A stretch of 8,375 nucleotides of DNA from an uncultured Halioglobus sp. Lineage in GTDB: Bacteria > Pseudomonadota > Gammaproteobacteria > Pseudomonadales > Halieaceae. The notes below the pieces were generated by a model that worked only from the letters and a program-made list of their open reading frames with translations, ran no database searches and was not told the origin of the DNA. Where the stretch lies: positions 1 through 8,375 of the forward strand of contig CAJQQW010000103.1 of assembly GCA_905480565.1 (NCBI GenBank), read 5' to 3'. The position numbers and the translations under genes were made by a program. Positions 1 to 6,745 of this stretch are shown one piece after another (the stretch's first letter is position 1; each line of letters starts with the position of its first letter).

Positions 1-525
1 CTTGAAACCGCCCGCTGCGACCACGGGCACCTTGTCACTGACAGCATCAACAACCTGCGGTATCAGCAAAGAAGTGGGCACAGCACCCGTATGCCCCCCG
101 CCCTCGCCACCTTGCACGGTAACGGCATCTGCTCCCAGCTCAACCGCCTTGATGGCATGCTTGGGCAGGCCGATGGTCGGCATGCATACAACGCCCGCGT
201 CCTTCAATTTTCTGATCATTTCCGGCCCGGGAGATCGGGAATAACTCACCGCTTTCACACCATGGCGTATAACCTGGTCCACAATATCCATCGCGTTGGG
301 CTGGTACATATGGAAGTTCACGCCGAAGGGCTTGTCGGTTAATTCCTTCACTCTCTGAATATCCCGCTCCATCTCCTGCGCCGGGATCGTTGCGCCGGCC
401 AGGAACCCAAACCCGCCCGCGTTGCAGCTACCCGCGACCAGGTTAGGGTCCGCTACCCAGCCCATTGCGGTCTGCACGATGGGGTAACGGCAACCCAGCA
501 ATTCCGTCAAGCGTGTCTCAAGCAT
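1..525 (-). CDS. ipdC: IpdC-like flavin-dependent oxidoreductase (nitronate monooxygenase family), 3' end outside the window
   Basis: This is the N-terminal 175 residues of a TIM-barrel FMN enzyme of the nitronate monooxygenase/2-nitropropane dioxygenase family. The open frame runs off the left edge, so the C-terminal half is missing. Visible features are the N-terminal PIVQTAMGWVA strand (residues 15-25), KPFGVN (65-70), the family signature QGGEGGGHTG (138-147, with the family His at 145) and the phosphate-binding AAGGF (170-174). The ATG at 525 has a GGAG about 10 bases upstream and lies 16 bases after the ipdB stop. In M. tuberculosis and R. jostii, ipdC mutants accumulate 5-hydroxy-HIC-CoA, and IpdC acts with IpdF before EchA20 opens ring D. 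Membership of the family is clear from sequence. The IpdC assignment rests on position directly after ipdAB and on remembered resemblance to the actinobacterial protein. A generic nitronate monooxygenase is the alternative. Confidence 0.85.
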   Translation of the reverse strand, partial: MLETRLTELLGCRYPIVQTAMGWVADPNLVAGSCNAGGFGFLAGATIPAQEMERDIQRVKELTDKPFGVNFHMYQPNAMDIVDQVIRHGVKAVSYSRSPGPEMIRKLKDAGVVCMPTIGLPKHAIKAVELGADAVTVQGGEGGGHTGAVPTSLLIPQVVDAVSDKVPVVAAGGFK

Positions 526-532
526 GTCTCAA
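511..532. repeat. 11-base tandem duplication over the ipdC start codon
   Basis: GCGTGTCTCAA (511-521) is followed directly by GCATGTCTCAA (522-532), differing at one base. The second copy contains the ipdC start codon (523-525) and the first encodes its first few residues. It may be chance or a small duplication, and it places nearly identical sequence on both sides of the initiation site. Confidence 0.5.
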
Positions 533-541
533 TTTCTCCAA

Positions 542-1342
542 TCAGCCACGATTACCGGGCGGGTTGTCCTTGATCTGGTGTGCACGCTGATTATGCGGAT
601 CCATGGCGGCAATGATGTCCAACTGCGCCTGCGAGGGAGCCACCGTCACAGGGACCCGCTCGGGGACATGCACCGGGTAGCCAGTATTTTCCTGCACCTG
701 CTCTACCGTAATGCCGGGGTGCAGCGACACCAGCCGAACCTGGTGCTCCGGGCCCCCGAAGTCCATCACACACAACTCCGTCACGACAAGGCGTATATCG
801 ATATCATCCAGGCTGTGACCTTTGGGCAGCCGCGCGGGGTTGTACCCGATAGACGACACAAAGTCGCACTCACCTTCCATAAACACGCGTGTGTTATGCG
901 AGGGCACAAAAAAGCTGTTTGGGTGGGAAATTGAATTGCCCGGAAATCCGCGAGCGCCCAACATCATCACCTTGGGCCTGTCATAGGTGCCACCCAGCGC
1001 AGAGGTATTGGACTGGCCAAAGCGGTCTATCTGGGTCGGACCCAGCATAGCGTGACGCTTGCCGCTCCACACGTTGTCGAAGATGCGGGAAAAACCCATC
1101 CAGGATTCTCTGGCAGGCACAAAGCCATCCGGGCGTTTGCCCAGCGGGTTCGGCTCGCTCAGCATCCACGCCTCGGAGTCTGTCATCATCAGATCGGGAT
1201 TAGTCGTTTTCATGGCAAGGCTTGCCGCCAGTCGCGGGATGACCCCGATACCGGTGGCCAGTACCTCACCCTCATTGGCAAACGCCTGGCTCGCGGCGAC
1301 GATGCACAATTCGGCCAGGGTGTAATCAGTTGCTGCGGTCAT
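542..1342 (-). CDS. ipdB: IpdB-like beta subunit of COCHEA-CoA hydrolase (class I CoA-transferase fold)
   Basis: This 266-residue protein is the partner of the upstream IpdA. In actinobacteria, IpdAB is a heteromeric cytoplasmic enzyme that hydrolytically cleaves ring C of COCHEA-CoA in steroid breakdown, although it has a CoA-transferase fold. Visible features are the glycine-rich strand ATGIGVIPRLAA (29-40), TDSEAW (54-59), the long conserved block ALGGTYDRPKVMMLGARG (115-132) and FPGNSISHPNSFFVP (133-147), and a C-terminal HPGITVEQVQENTGY (208-222). The S-E-N-G motif that usually carries the catalytic Glu of true class I CoA transferases is not visible, which fits a hydrolase better than a transferase. 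The length is close to the approximately 250 residues of M. tuberculosis IpdB. The ATG at 1342 has GGAG about 9 bases upstream and lies 21 bases after the ipdA stop, so the two subunits are surely co-transcribed. Older annotation would read 'glutaconate/acetate CoA-transferase subunit B'. Confidence 0.87.
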   Translation of the reverse strand: MTAATDYTLAELCIVAASQAFANEGEVLATGIGVIPRLAASLAMKTTNPDLMMTDSEAWMLSEPNPLGKRPDGFVPARESWMGFSRIFDNVWSGKRHAMLGPTQIDRFGQSNTSALGGTYDRPKVMMLGARGFPGNSISHPNSFFVPSHNTRVFMEGECDFVSSIGYNPARLPKGHSLDDIDIRLVVTELCVMDFGGPEHQVRLVSLHPGITVEQVQENTGYPVHVPERVPVTVAPSQAQLDIIAAMDPHNQRAHQIKDNPPGNRG

Positions 1343-1363
1343 GGTGTTTATCTCCCTGGTCAG

Positions 1364-2239
1364 TTAATACGTTGGCAATTCAATAGCGCGGATGGCGTCG
1401 AGGCCGCCCACATTTTGCTGGTACTCGTCCTCGGAGTGCCCCAGGAACGCATCGAGGTAACCCCGAATACCGCTCTCCTCCTTCGCTGACGCTACGTACG
1501 CCTTGAAATGCGGAACATCGAATCCGTAGAGCGGGGCACAAGAGCTGGGGTGCGCGCCGCCCGGTATGGCAATGACCCCAGTGGTGGCAGCGCGTTCCCA
1601 ATGCACCAGCCGAGCCTGTGCGGGATCGTGAAAATAATCGCTGTCCACCAGCTCGTCGCAGGAGACAAACGTTTTCTCCGCTGCCCGCGCAAACCAGTCG
1701 TCCATATAGTGATCGGGGCCAGCTATCTGACAGACGCCACGCGAGTCAGCCCGGTCCGCGTGAATGAGGGAGACATCCAATGACAATGCCGGCATGGCAA
1801 CCCACTCTTTGTCATCGTAAGGGCTGTCGATTACCTTGAGTTCAGTGCTTTTCGTAATAACATCAGTGCCCAACCCCACCTCCGTCGGAATGAATGGCAC
1901 GCCCCAGCTCGCGGCGCGCAGGCCCAGCAGCATCATACCCTCGTCCACCTCCATCACCTCGATGGCACCGGACTGGCGGGCCTGGCGAAAATAGGGCTCC
2001 AACGGAATAAAATCGAGCGAGACAAATGCAAATACCACCTTTTTTACCTTGCCGGCTGCACACAGCATGCCCACATCTGCACCGCCGTATGCCACCACGG
2101 TAAGGTCCTTAAGATCGGAGCGCAGGATTTCGCGCACCAGTGCCATAGGCTTGCGCCTCGGACCCCAGCCACCGATCCCGATGGTCATGCCATCTTCTAT
2201 CTGCCCAATGGCTTCGGCCGCCGTCATCTGTTTGTTCAT
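1364..2239 (-). CDS. ipdA: IpdA-like alpha subunit of COCHEA-CoA hydrolase (class I CoA-transferase fold)
   Basis: This 291-residue protein matches the usual length of IpdA (about 292 in M. tuberculosis). IpdAB opens the last carbocycle of the steroid nucleus, converting COCHEA-CoA to a MOODA-CoA precursor. Visible features are the nucleotide-binding-like start MTIGIGGWGPRRKPMALVRE (18-37), VAYGGADVGML (49-59), the block EVDEGMMLLGLRAASWGVPF (97-116), GLGTDV (122-127) and IPGGAHPSSCAPLYGFD (225-241). The Glu in VDEGM (E100) probably corresponds to the catalytic glutamate reported near position 105 of the actinobacterial alpha subunit; this is recalled, not aligned. The ATG at 2239 has a good AGGAAG (plus-strand 2246-2251) about 6 to 7 bases upstream, the clearest ribosome site in the window. 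It begins 43 bases after the second Lrp gene, with no terminator visible between them. A generic CoA-transferase alpha subunit is the alternative, made less likely by the ipdB, ipdC and FadD3-like neighbours. Confidence 0.87.
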   Translation of the reverse strand: MNKQMTAAEAIGQIEDGMTIGIGGWGPRRKPMALVREILRSDLKDLTVVAYGGADVGMLCAAGKVKKVVFAFVSLDFIPLEPYFRQARQSGAIEVMEVDEGMMLLGLRAASWGVPFIPTEVGLGTDVITKSTELKVIDSPYDDKEWVAMPALSLDVSLIHADRADSRGVCQIAGPDHYMDDWFARAAEKTFVSCDELVDSDYFHDPAQARLVHWERAATTGVIAIPGGAHPSSCAPLYGFDVPHFKAYVASAKEESGIRGYLDAFLGHSEDEYQQNVGGLDAIRAIELPTY

Positions 2240-2282
2240 CGTTCGCTTCCTTTTTTGCTGGCGCGCTATTGGTAGCCCGCGT

Positions 2283-2747
2283 CTAACTGACTATTCGCGC
2301 CACGCGATAGTCATGTTTGATAAAATTGACCCCCAGCGTACTGCGAGTACCCCGCACACCCTTGATCACACTGATACGCTTGTGTACAAATTCCGCCAGG
2401 TGTTCCGCATTGCGCACCATGGTGATCGCCAGAATATCGGCCCGGCCCAGCATCACTCCGACAAAACCCAACTCCGTGACATCCGCCAGCTTACTAGCGA
2501 TAGCTTTAGTCTGGTCGCTGCGCTCAACCTCTATCCAGATATACGCCAGCGCCGCATCCTTGAAGCGGTCGATATTAGTCACCGCTGTAATGCGAATCTG
2601 CCGCTCTTGTTCCATGCGTTTGACGCGCGATCGCACCGTGCCCTCAGTGACACCGAGCTGCTCTGCAATCTCCCGGTTGCTGACCCGCGCATCGCGGGAC
2701 AGTCGCTCCAAGATTGCCCGGTCTGAGCCATCGAGGTTACGCCGCAT
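2283..2747 (-). CDS. Lrp/AsnC-family transcriptional regulator (second of a tandem pair)
   Basis: This 154-residue protein has the classic Lrp/AsnC layout. The N-terminal winged HTH starts LDGSDRAILERLSRDARVSN (5-24), with the recognition helix in VTEGTVRSRVKRME (33-46). The ligand-sensing, oligomerising RAM domain (about 65-140) includes VGVMLGRADILAITMV (96-111), the usual glycine turn at G101. Its ATG at 2747 lies inside the end of the preceding regulator gene (11-base overlap) without a good independent Shine-Dalgarno, so translation is probably coupled. It lies between the FadD3-like gene and ipdA, so it probably controls this operon in response to a small molecule. Whether that is an amino acid, as in classical Lrp, or a steroid-derived CoA thioester is unknown. 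The family call is firm; the target and ligand are inference. Confidence 0.9.
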   Translation of the reverse strand: MRRNLDGSDRAILERLSRDARVSNREIAEQLGVTEGTVRSRVKRMEQERQIRITAVTNIDRFKDAALAYIWIEVERSDQTKAIASKLADVTELGFVGVMLGRADILAITMVRNAEHLAEFVHKRISVIKGVRGTRSTLGVNFIKHDYRVARIVS

Positions 2748-3234
2748 GGAAAGGCACCCAGTCCGGCTGATTCTTCAGCACATCCAGCGCCAGTGCCGGC
2801 GTCAGCCGCCGCACACCGGGAACAACACCCAGCTGTTCAGCGATCAGGACATTCAGGTGCGATTGGTCTCTGGCAACCACCAGTATCTCGATGTCCTGAG
2901 CACCCACGACCACGCTGACGGAAAACACTTCAGGCACAACCGCCATGTCCCGCGCCACTTCTTCTGGTGAACGGCCCTCCACCTGCACACCGATCGCCAG
3001 CAACATACCAAAGCCCGCGGCTTCGATATCGGTGACAGCCACCACACGCATGGTGTCCGACTCTTCCATGCGCCGCACCCGCGCGCGCACCGTATTTTCC
3101 GACACATTCAGTTGGCGTGCGACAGCCCGATAGGGCATGCGGCCGTTACCGCGCAACAGCGCAATAATGGCGTGATCTGTGTCATCCAGATCAATGGGCT
3201 CGGCCTGTCCTGTCGACGTGGCGATATCCGTCAC
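2737..3234 (-). CDS. Lrp/AsnC-family transcriptional regulator (first of a tandem pair)
   Basis: This 165-residue regulator is a divergent paralogue of the next gene. A 14-residue polar leader precedes the HTH domain, which starts DLDDTDHAIIALLRGNGRMP (15-34) and has its recognition helix in VSENTVRARVRRMEES (44-59). The RAM domain (about 78-150) has VSVVVGAQDIEILVVARD (106-123) in place of the partner's GRADIL segment. Compared with the partner it has a short C-terminal extension ending in DWVPFHAA. It starts at a GTG (3234) that overlaps the stop of the FadD3-like gene as GTGA, with only a weak GCAGGG upstream, so coupling to that gene is likely. Lrp proteins form dimers and octamers, so a hetero-oligomer with the neighbouring paralogue is plausible. 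The sequence does not show the ligand or targets. Confidence 0.9.
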   Translation of the reverse strand: MTDIATSTGQAEPIDLDDTDHAIIALLRGNGRMPYRAVARQLNVSENTVRARVRRMEESDTMRVVAVTDIEAAGFGMLLAIGVQVEGRSPEEVARDMAVVPEVFSVSVVVGAQDIEILVVARDQSHLNVLIAEQLGVVPGVRRLTPALALDVLKNQPDWVPFHAA

Positions 3235-4805
3235 CCTGCGCTAGCGCTTGCCAGCGCGGCCTTGTCAACCTTACCGCCCGCGTTCATCGGCAACTCATCC
3301 AGGAATACCACCGTTCGAGGCACCTTATAATTGGCCATATTGTCACGGGCCCAGGCAATGACTGTCGCCTCATCCAGCAGCACAGCGGCGTCGCGAACCA
3401 GAAAAGCACGTGCCACTTCGCCCATGCGATCATCCGGTACGCCGATAACGGCGGCGCGAGCAACACCGGGCATATCACACAACGTATTCTCGATTTCCGC
3501 CGGGTAGCAGTTAAAACCACCCACGATGAACATCTCCTTGATACGTCCGGTAATTCGGACGTATCCGTTCTCGTCCATTTCGCCAACATCACCGGTACGC
3601 AACCAGCCATCATCTGTCAGCGCCTCAGCCGTGGCCTGCGCATCCTTGAAATAGCCCTGCATCACATTAAAACCACGCACCAGAATCTCACCCACTGCGC
3701 CGTCAGCGACGCTATTGCCGTCGCGATCTGCCAGCTTGACCTCGACACCGTCCATGGCACGTCCCGAGGTGTGAGAGATACGCTCAGCGCTGTCGTCAGG
3801 CCGACAAATCGACACAACGCCGCAGGTTTCCGTCAAGCCGTAGGCAGTCACTACGACCTCAAATCCAAGTTCCTCCCGCAGCTGCCGCACCAGCTCAACC
3901 GGCACCGGTGCTGCGCCCGTCACTGCAAGACGCAGACTAGACAAATCGTATTCGCCGCGCTGCGGGTGAGCCAACAAAGACTGATAAATCGTCGGAGGAC
4001 CGGGGATCATGGAGATTTTGTCGCGTGCGATCTGCGCCATAACCGCATCGAGGTCGAAGCTAAGGACCGGCAAAATATGTGCCCCGCGAATAATCGCCGC
4101 CAGCCAACCCGCCTTATAACCAAAGGAGTGAAAGAACGGGTTGATAATGAGGTAGTTATCCTCGCTGCGTAAACCTACCGTCCCGCTCCAGTTTTCAAAC
4201 GTACGAATATTCTGCCCATGAGCCGTCACCACGCCTTTGGGGTTACCCGTGGTACCCGAGGTAAACAGGATGTCCAGCGTATCTTCAGGCGTCAGCAGCG
4301 CCGCGCGCCGCGTGACCTCCTCCGTCGGCACAGACTCGCCCGCTGCAAGAAAGGATGACCAGGTCTGGCCGGCCACGCCAGCATCGTCCAGCAATACCGT
4401 GCGCTCGAGCTCAGGCAGTACTTGATCTGCAAGCATCTCCGGGTAAGAGACGCCCAGGAAGTCGCCCACCGTCAACAGCATCCGTGCGCCACTGGAGCGG
4501 ATGATATAGGCCGCCTCAGAGCCCTTATAGCGCGTGTTCAGCGGCACTAGCACGGCGCCCACGCTCTGCGCACCGATGGCAGCGACGATCCATTGAAAAA
4601 TGTTAGGCGCCCAGATGGCAAAGCGGTCGCCCTGCTCAATACCCGCAGCGATAAACGCTTTAGCCGCGGCGATGCGGGCCCTGTCCAGCTCCTCGTAGGT
4701 CAGCTGCACCGTGCCGTCGGTGATGGCGAGGCGAGACCCGTAGCGTGACGCCGCGTCGACAACGACCTGGGGCAGAGTTCTGGCTGACGCTGGATTATCG
4801 GACAT
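3231..4805 (-). CDS. fadD3: FadD3-like acyl-CoA synthetase (probable HIP-CoA ligase)
   Basis: This 524-residue ANL-superfamily adenylating enzyme is complete. Visible motifs in order are the P-loop TSGTTGNPKG (182-191), PFFHSFGYKAG (223-233), VTGAAPVP (295-302), YGLTET (322-327), the hinge region GWLRTGD (400-406), GRIKEMFIVGGFNCYPAEIE (420-439) and the catalytic lysine K512 in NAGGKVDK. FadD3 in M. tuberculosis (about 500 residues) activates HIP, the bicyclic propionate left after rings A and B are removed. The FNCYPAEIE and LPMNAGGKVDK segments resemble it as I recall. The HIP assignment rests mainly on sharing an operon with ipdABC. Another short- or medium-chain acyl substrate is possible. 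The ATG at 4805 follows a 152-base gap and has no clear Shine-Dalgarno. It is the first gene of the downstream operon. Confidence 0.78.
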   Translation of the reverse strand: MSDNPASARTLPQVVVDAASRYGSRLAITDGTVQLTYEELDRARIAAAKAFIAAGIEQGDRFAIWAPNIFQWIVAAIGAQSVGAVLVPLNTRYKGSEAAYIIRSSGARMLLTVGDFLGVSYPEMLADQVLPELERTVLLDDAGVAGQTWSSFLAAGESVPTEEVTRRAALLTPEDTLDILFTSGTTGNPKGVVTAHGQNIRTFENWSGTVGLRSEDNYLIINPFFHSFGYKAGWLAAIIRGAHILPVLSFDLDAVMAQIARDKISMIPGPPTIYQSLLAHPQRGEYDLSSLRLAVTGAAPVPVELVRQLREELGFEVVVTAYGLTETCGVVSICRPDDSAERISHTSGRAMDGVEVKLADRDGNSVADGAVGEILVRGFNVMQGYFKDAQATAEALTDDGWLRTGDVGEMDENGYVRITGRIKEMFIVGGFNCYPAEIENTLCDMPGVARAAVIGVPDDRMGEVARAFLVRDAAVLLDEATVIAWARDNMANYKVPRTVVFLDELPMNAGGKVDKAALASASAG

Positions 4806-4848
4806 CGGTGAGAGACTAAGTAGAGGGCCATAGCGACCGGAGACGCCT

Positions 4849-4877
4849 ATATTAATCAGTCAAAGCGCAAATAAAAA
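4849..4877 (-). promoter_or_regulatory. Weak sigma70-like promoter for the fadD3-lrp-lrp-ipdABC operon
   Basis: On the minus strand a TTTTTA (plus 4872-4877) and a TAATAT (plus 4849-4854) are separated by exactly 17 bases. They match the consensus boxes at only 3/6 and 4/6, which would suit an activator-dependent promoter. Initiation near 4842 would give a leader of about 36 bases before the ATG at 4805. A TTGACT (plus 4858-4863) is also present but has no usable -10 box at the right distance. The AT-rich context would also give chance matches, so this is a candidate only. Confidence 0.3.
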
Positions 4878-4883
4878 GACTTT

Positions 4884-4913
4884 TTCGTAGTATTTTAATA
4901 AAATATCTACGAA
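4884..4913. promoter_or_regulatory. Operator-like palindrome upstream of the fadD3 operon
   Basis: Perfect 7-base arms TTCGTAG (4884-4890) and CTACGAA (4907-4913) flank a 16-base core of pure A/T that is itself almost palindromic (TATTTTA-A-TAAAATA at 4891-4905). The spacing between arms and the unbroken symmetry suit a dimeric or higher-order DNA-binding protein better than an RNA hairpin. The TAG...CTA ends around an A/T core resemble Lrp/AsnC-family sites, although the span is longer than the 15-base E. coli Lrp consensus. It sits just upstream of the candidate -35 box, centred near -56 if that promoter is right, an activator-like position. Two Lrp/AsnC genes lie in the operon downstream and are the obvious candidates to bind it. 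Confidence 0.55.
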
Positions 4914-4930
4914 TTTTACACATACGCTCG

Positions 4931-4950
4931 GGCCGAGAAAAGCCTCGGCC
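4931..4950 (-). terminator. Hairpin after the membrane phosphotransferase-like gene, possible terminator
   Basis: A perfect 7-base-pair, mostly G/C stem (GGCCGAG and CTCGGCC) encloses a 6-base loop, starting 7 bases after the TAG stop at 4958. On the transcribed strand it is followed by CGAGCGTATG and not by a run of T, so it is not a classical intrinsic terminator. It may protect the 3' end or act with Rho. Its place exactly between the two gene blocks supports a transcript boundary here. Confidence 0.45.
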
Positions 4951-4957
4951 GTGCCCG

Positions 4958-6745
4958 CTAAGGGCAGGACCCCGCTCGCTGCTCGGAAAACGTCAGATTA
5001 CAGCGCTCTGACCAGGACGATAGATCCTCAACGGGGCCCCTGACATCATACTGGCGCAGGAACGGCAGGCGATCCACATCCCACAACTCCTTGCCGCTCC
5101 AGTTGAAATAATAATACTGGCGTAACCTGTCCACTGGCACCGCGTCATCTAGTAGCGCATAGCCCGCAAAGGGTGCCGACAAACCCAACTCCCCCGTCAC
5201 CGTAGCGGGGACATCAAGCAGACTGGCAGGCGCCGCCGAGACCTGCAGCTCTCCCGTCGCACCAAAGGGCTTGATCAACAAGACCGGATGGGCGCGGCGC
5301 TTATAGACAGGCTGGGTGTCCTTGGTGATATCGGTGCCATGATCCGCGGCCACTACCACCATGGTTTGATCGTAGATACCTTGTTGCTGCAGAACTTCGA
5401 GGATGCCCAGAATCTGCTTCAGCGCAAAGGTGCTCTGCGCAATAGCCCTCTCTGTTACTGGCGTAGCCTCGTACTCTGATTCCAGCAGCATATTGCCGTC
5501 CGCGTCGATTTGAAACGGAGGGTGGGAGGTGAAAAGATGGATGAACTTGAAAGTGGGCTGCGAACTGTCGCGGGACGCGGATTGCGCCAGTCGATCGAGA
5601 AAAATAGACGTCGCCCGTTGCACCGGCGTCGCTGCCATCAACTGATCCCCGGGTGGAGGTCGTCGCGGCGAGGACGACGCATTACTTAAATAATGTCTCT
5701 GTAGCCACCACTTGTGCTTGTCGTAGATTCGTTTTTTCAGGACATGTGGCATGTAGCGAAACAGGGTGACATCCCAGATTTGCACGCTATCACGGAGACG
5801 GACTTCTCCGGGTCTATCGTGGAGCACGGACGTCAGGTCGTCACCGGGTAGCCAGCGCAGATCCGACTTGTAGGTGCCCATGGTAGCAATATCGATCTTG
5901 TAACCCTGTTCCGAGAGAAAAAAGGGTAGGGATTGCTCACCGAAAGCCGCGCTCATAAAGGCCTGGATCGTACCCGAATTGCGGTAGACAAGAGACGACA
6001 TAATGGTGGGGATAGATAACAGCGTAAAGGGCGAAACGCCGAGCGTGTTGCGGAAGCTGGTGAATCCTGCGAGCTGCTTCTCCAGCTCGGGATACATGGT
6101 GAGTGTCGCCTCGAAGACGGGCAGCGCGAGGGTGTCCGGCACAATGACCACCACATTGCGCTCCTCGGAGAAGGCAAAGAAGTCTCTTTCAATTTCCTGT
6201 ACCGACACCGGCCCATCGCGCGGAAATGTTTTGCCCGAACCCAAATGAGCGATCAGGGACGCCCCCTGCACCACGACCAGAAGTAGTGACAGACCGACAA
6301 GATGGCGCCAAAGCACCTCCCGGTAGTAAAGGACGAGCAGCGGCACCGACAACCAGATCAGCACCTCCAACCAGCCGACCCACCGATGCGCCTGCCAGTC
6401 AATATCGGTGCCATCCAGTGGACCATAGTCCCACACCAAAAAATTACCCTGCAGATAGAAGAGCGCGGCGGCACCCAGCGCAAGACAGGCGATACAGCGA
6501 CGCGCCGCCGGGGGCAGCAACAGGCAGCCGATGAATACACCCCAAAGACACAGCACCAGCCAGCGGGGCAGTTCGAGCACGCTGCGCGGGGATACTGCAA
6601 CCTCCGTCGCATTCAGCAGTAAAACGCCGAGCGGCGCAAAAAAGAACACCGTCAGCAACAACACGAGGGCCGCCATCAGCAGCTTGAATCGCTCCCGCAT
6701 TACCGACTCGTCAGACCCATAAGGCAACTCAGCTCGTCCTGTCAC
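4958..6745 (-). CDS. Five-helix membrane protein with LtaS/PbgA-like alkaline-phosphatase-superfamily ('sulfatase') domain
   Basis: This 595-residue protein has five predicted membrane helices (about 22-44, 61-79, 84-102, 125-141, 148-166) and then a catalytic domain that should lie in the periplasm. This is the layout of LtaS, PbgA and related phospho-group transferases. In the domain, NVVVIVPDTLALPVFEATL (197-215) holds a probable metal-binding D204, SPFTLLSIPTIMSS (238-251) a probable nucleophile T241, and AADHGTD (466-472) the D468-H469 metal pair; H403 and H408 lie in HLFTSHPP. There is no C/S-x-P-x-R formylglycine motif, so it is not a true sulfatase. The GTG start at 6745 overlaps the upstream ligase stop (GTGA), with AAGG too close to it; an ATG at 6700 (residue 16), immediately before RERFKLL, is an equally good start. 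The substrate is unknown; a phosphoglycerol, phosphoethanolamine or lipid-related group is possible. A family link to steroid breakdown is not known to me. Confidence 0.78.
   Translation of the reverse strand: MTGRAELPYGSDESVMRERFKLLMAALVLLLTVFFFAPLGVLLLNATEVAVSPRSVLELPRWLVLCLWGVFIGCLLLPPAARRCIACLALGAAALFYLQGNFLVWDYGPLDGTDIDWQAHRWVGWLEVLIWLSVPLLVLYYREVLWRHLVGLSLLLVVVQGASLIAHLGSGKTFPRDGPVSVQEIERDFFAFSEERNVVVIVPDTLALPVFEATLTMYPELEKQLAGFTSFRNTLGVSPFTLLSIPTIMSSLVYRNSGTIQAFMSAAFGEQSLPFFLSEQGYKIDIATMGTYKSDLRWLPGDDLTSVLHDRPGEVRLRDSVQIWDVTLFRYMPHVLKKRIYDKHKWWLQRHYLSNASSSPRRPPPGDQLMAATPVQRATSIFLDRLAQSASRDSSQPTFKFIHLFTSHPPFQIDADGNMLLESEYEATPVTERAIAQSTFALKQILGILEVLQQQGIYDQTMVVVAADHGTDITKDTQPVYKRRAHPVLLIKPFGATGELQVSAAPASLLDVPATVTGELGLSAPFAGYALLDDAVPVDRLRQYYYFNWSGKELWDVDRLPFLRQYDVRGPVEDLSSWSERCNLTFSEQRAGSCP

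Noticed and set aside
542..2239. Reading the pair as a glutaconate or acetate CoA-transferase for amino acid or short-chain acid metabolism
   Set aside because: The sequence blocks, subunit lengths and the adjacent NMO-family and FadD3-like genes fit IpdAB better, and the transferase Glu motif is not seen.
2240..2282. Separate promoter for ipdABC in the 43-base gap
   Set aside because: The gap contains the ipdA ribosome site and no recognisable promoter boxes or dyad, so co-transcription with the regulators is the simpler reading.
2049..2970. Long plus-strand open frames (2049-2726 and 2317-2970) opposite the regulator genes
   Set aside because: They lie antisense to two overlapping Lrp genes with clear HTH and RAM motifs, show no recognisable domain and have low-complexity Ser/Arg/Thr composition typical of shadow frames in GC-rich DNA.
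4931..4950. Classical Rho-independent terminator
   Set aside because: The hairpin is good but lacks a following T tract on the transcribed strand, so only a tentative terminator or 3'-end hairpin is called.
4806..4957. Small RNA or small protein gene in the 152-base gap
   Set aside because: No open frame with a ribosome site and no conserved RNA fold is evident; the gap is explained by a hairpin, a palindrome and a promoter-like element.
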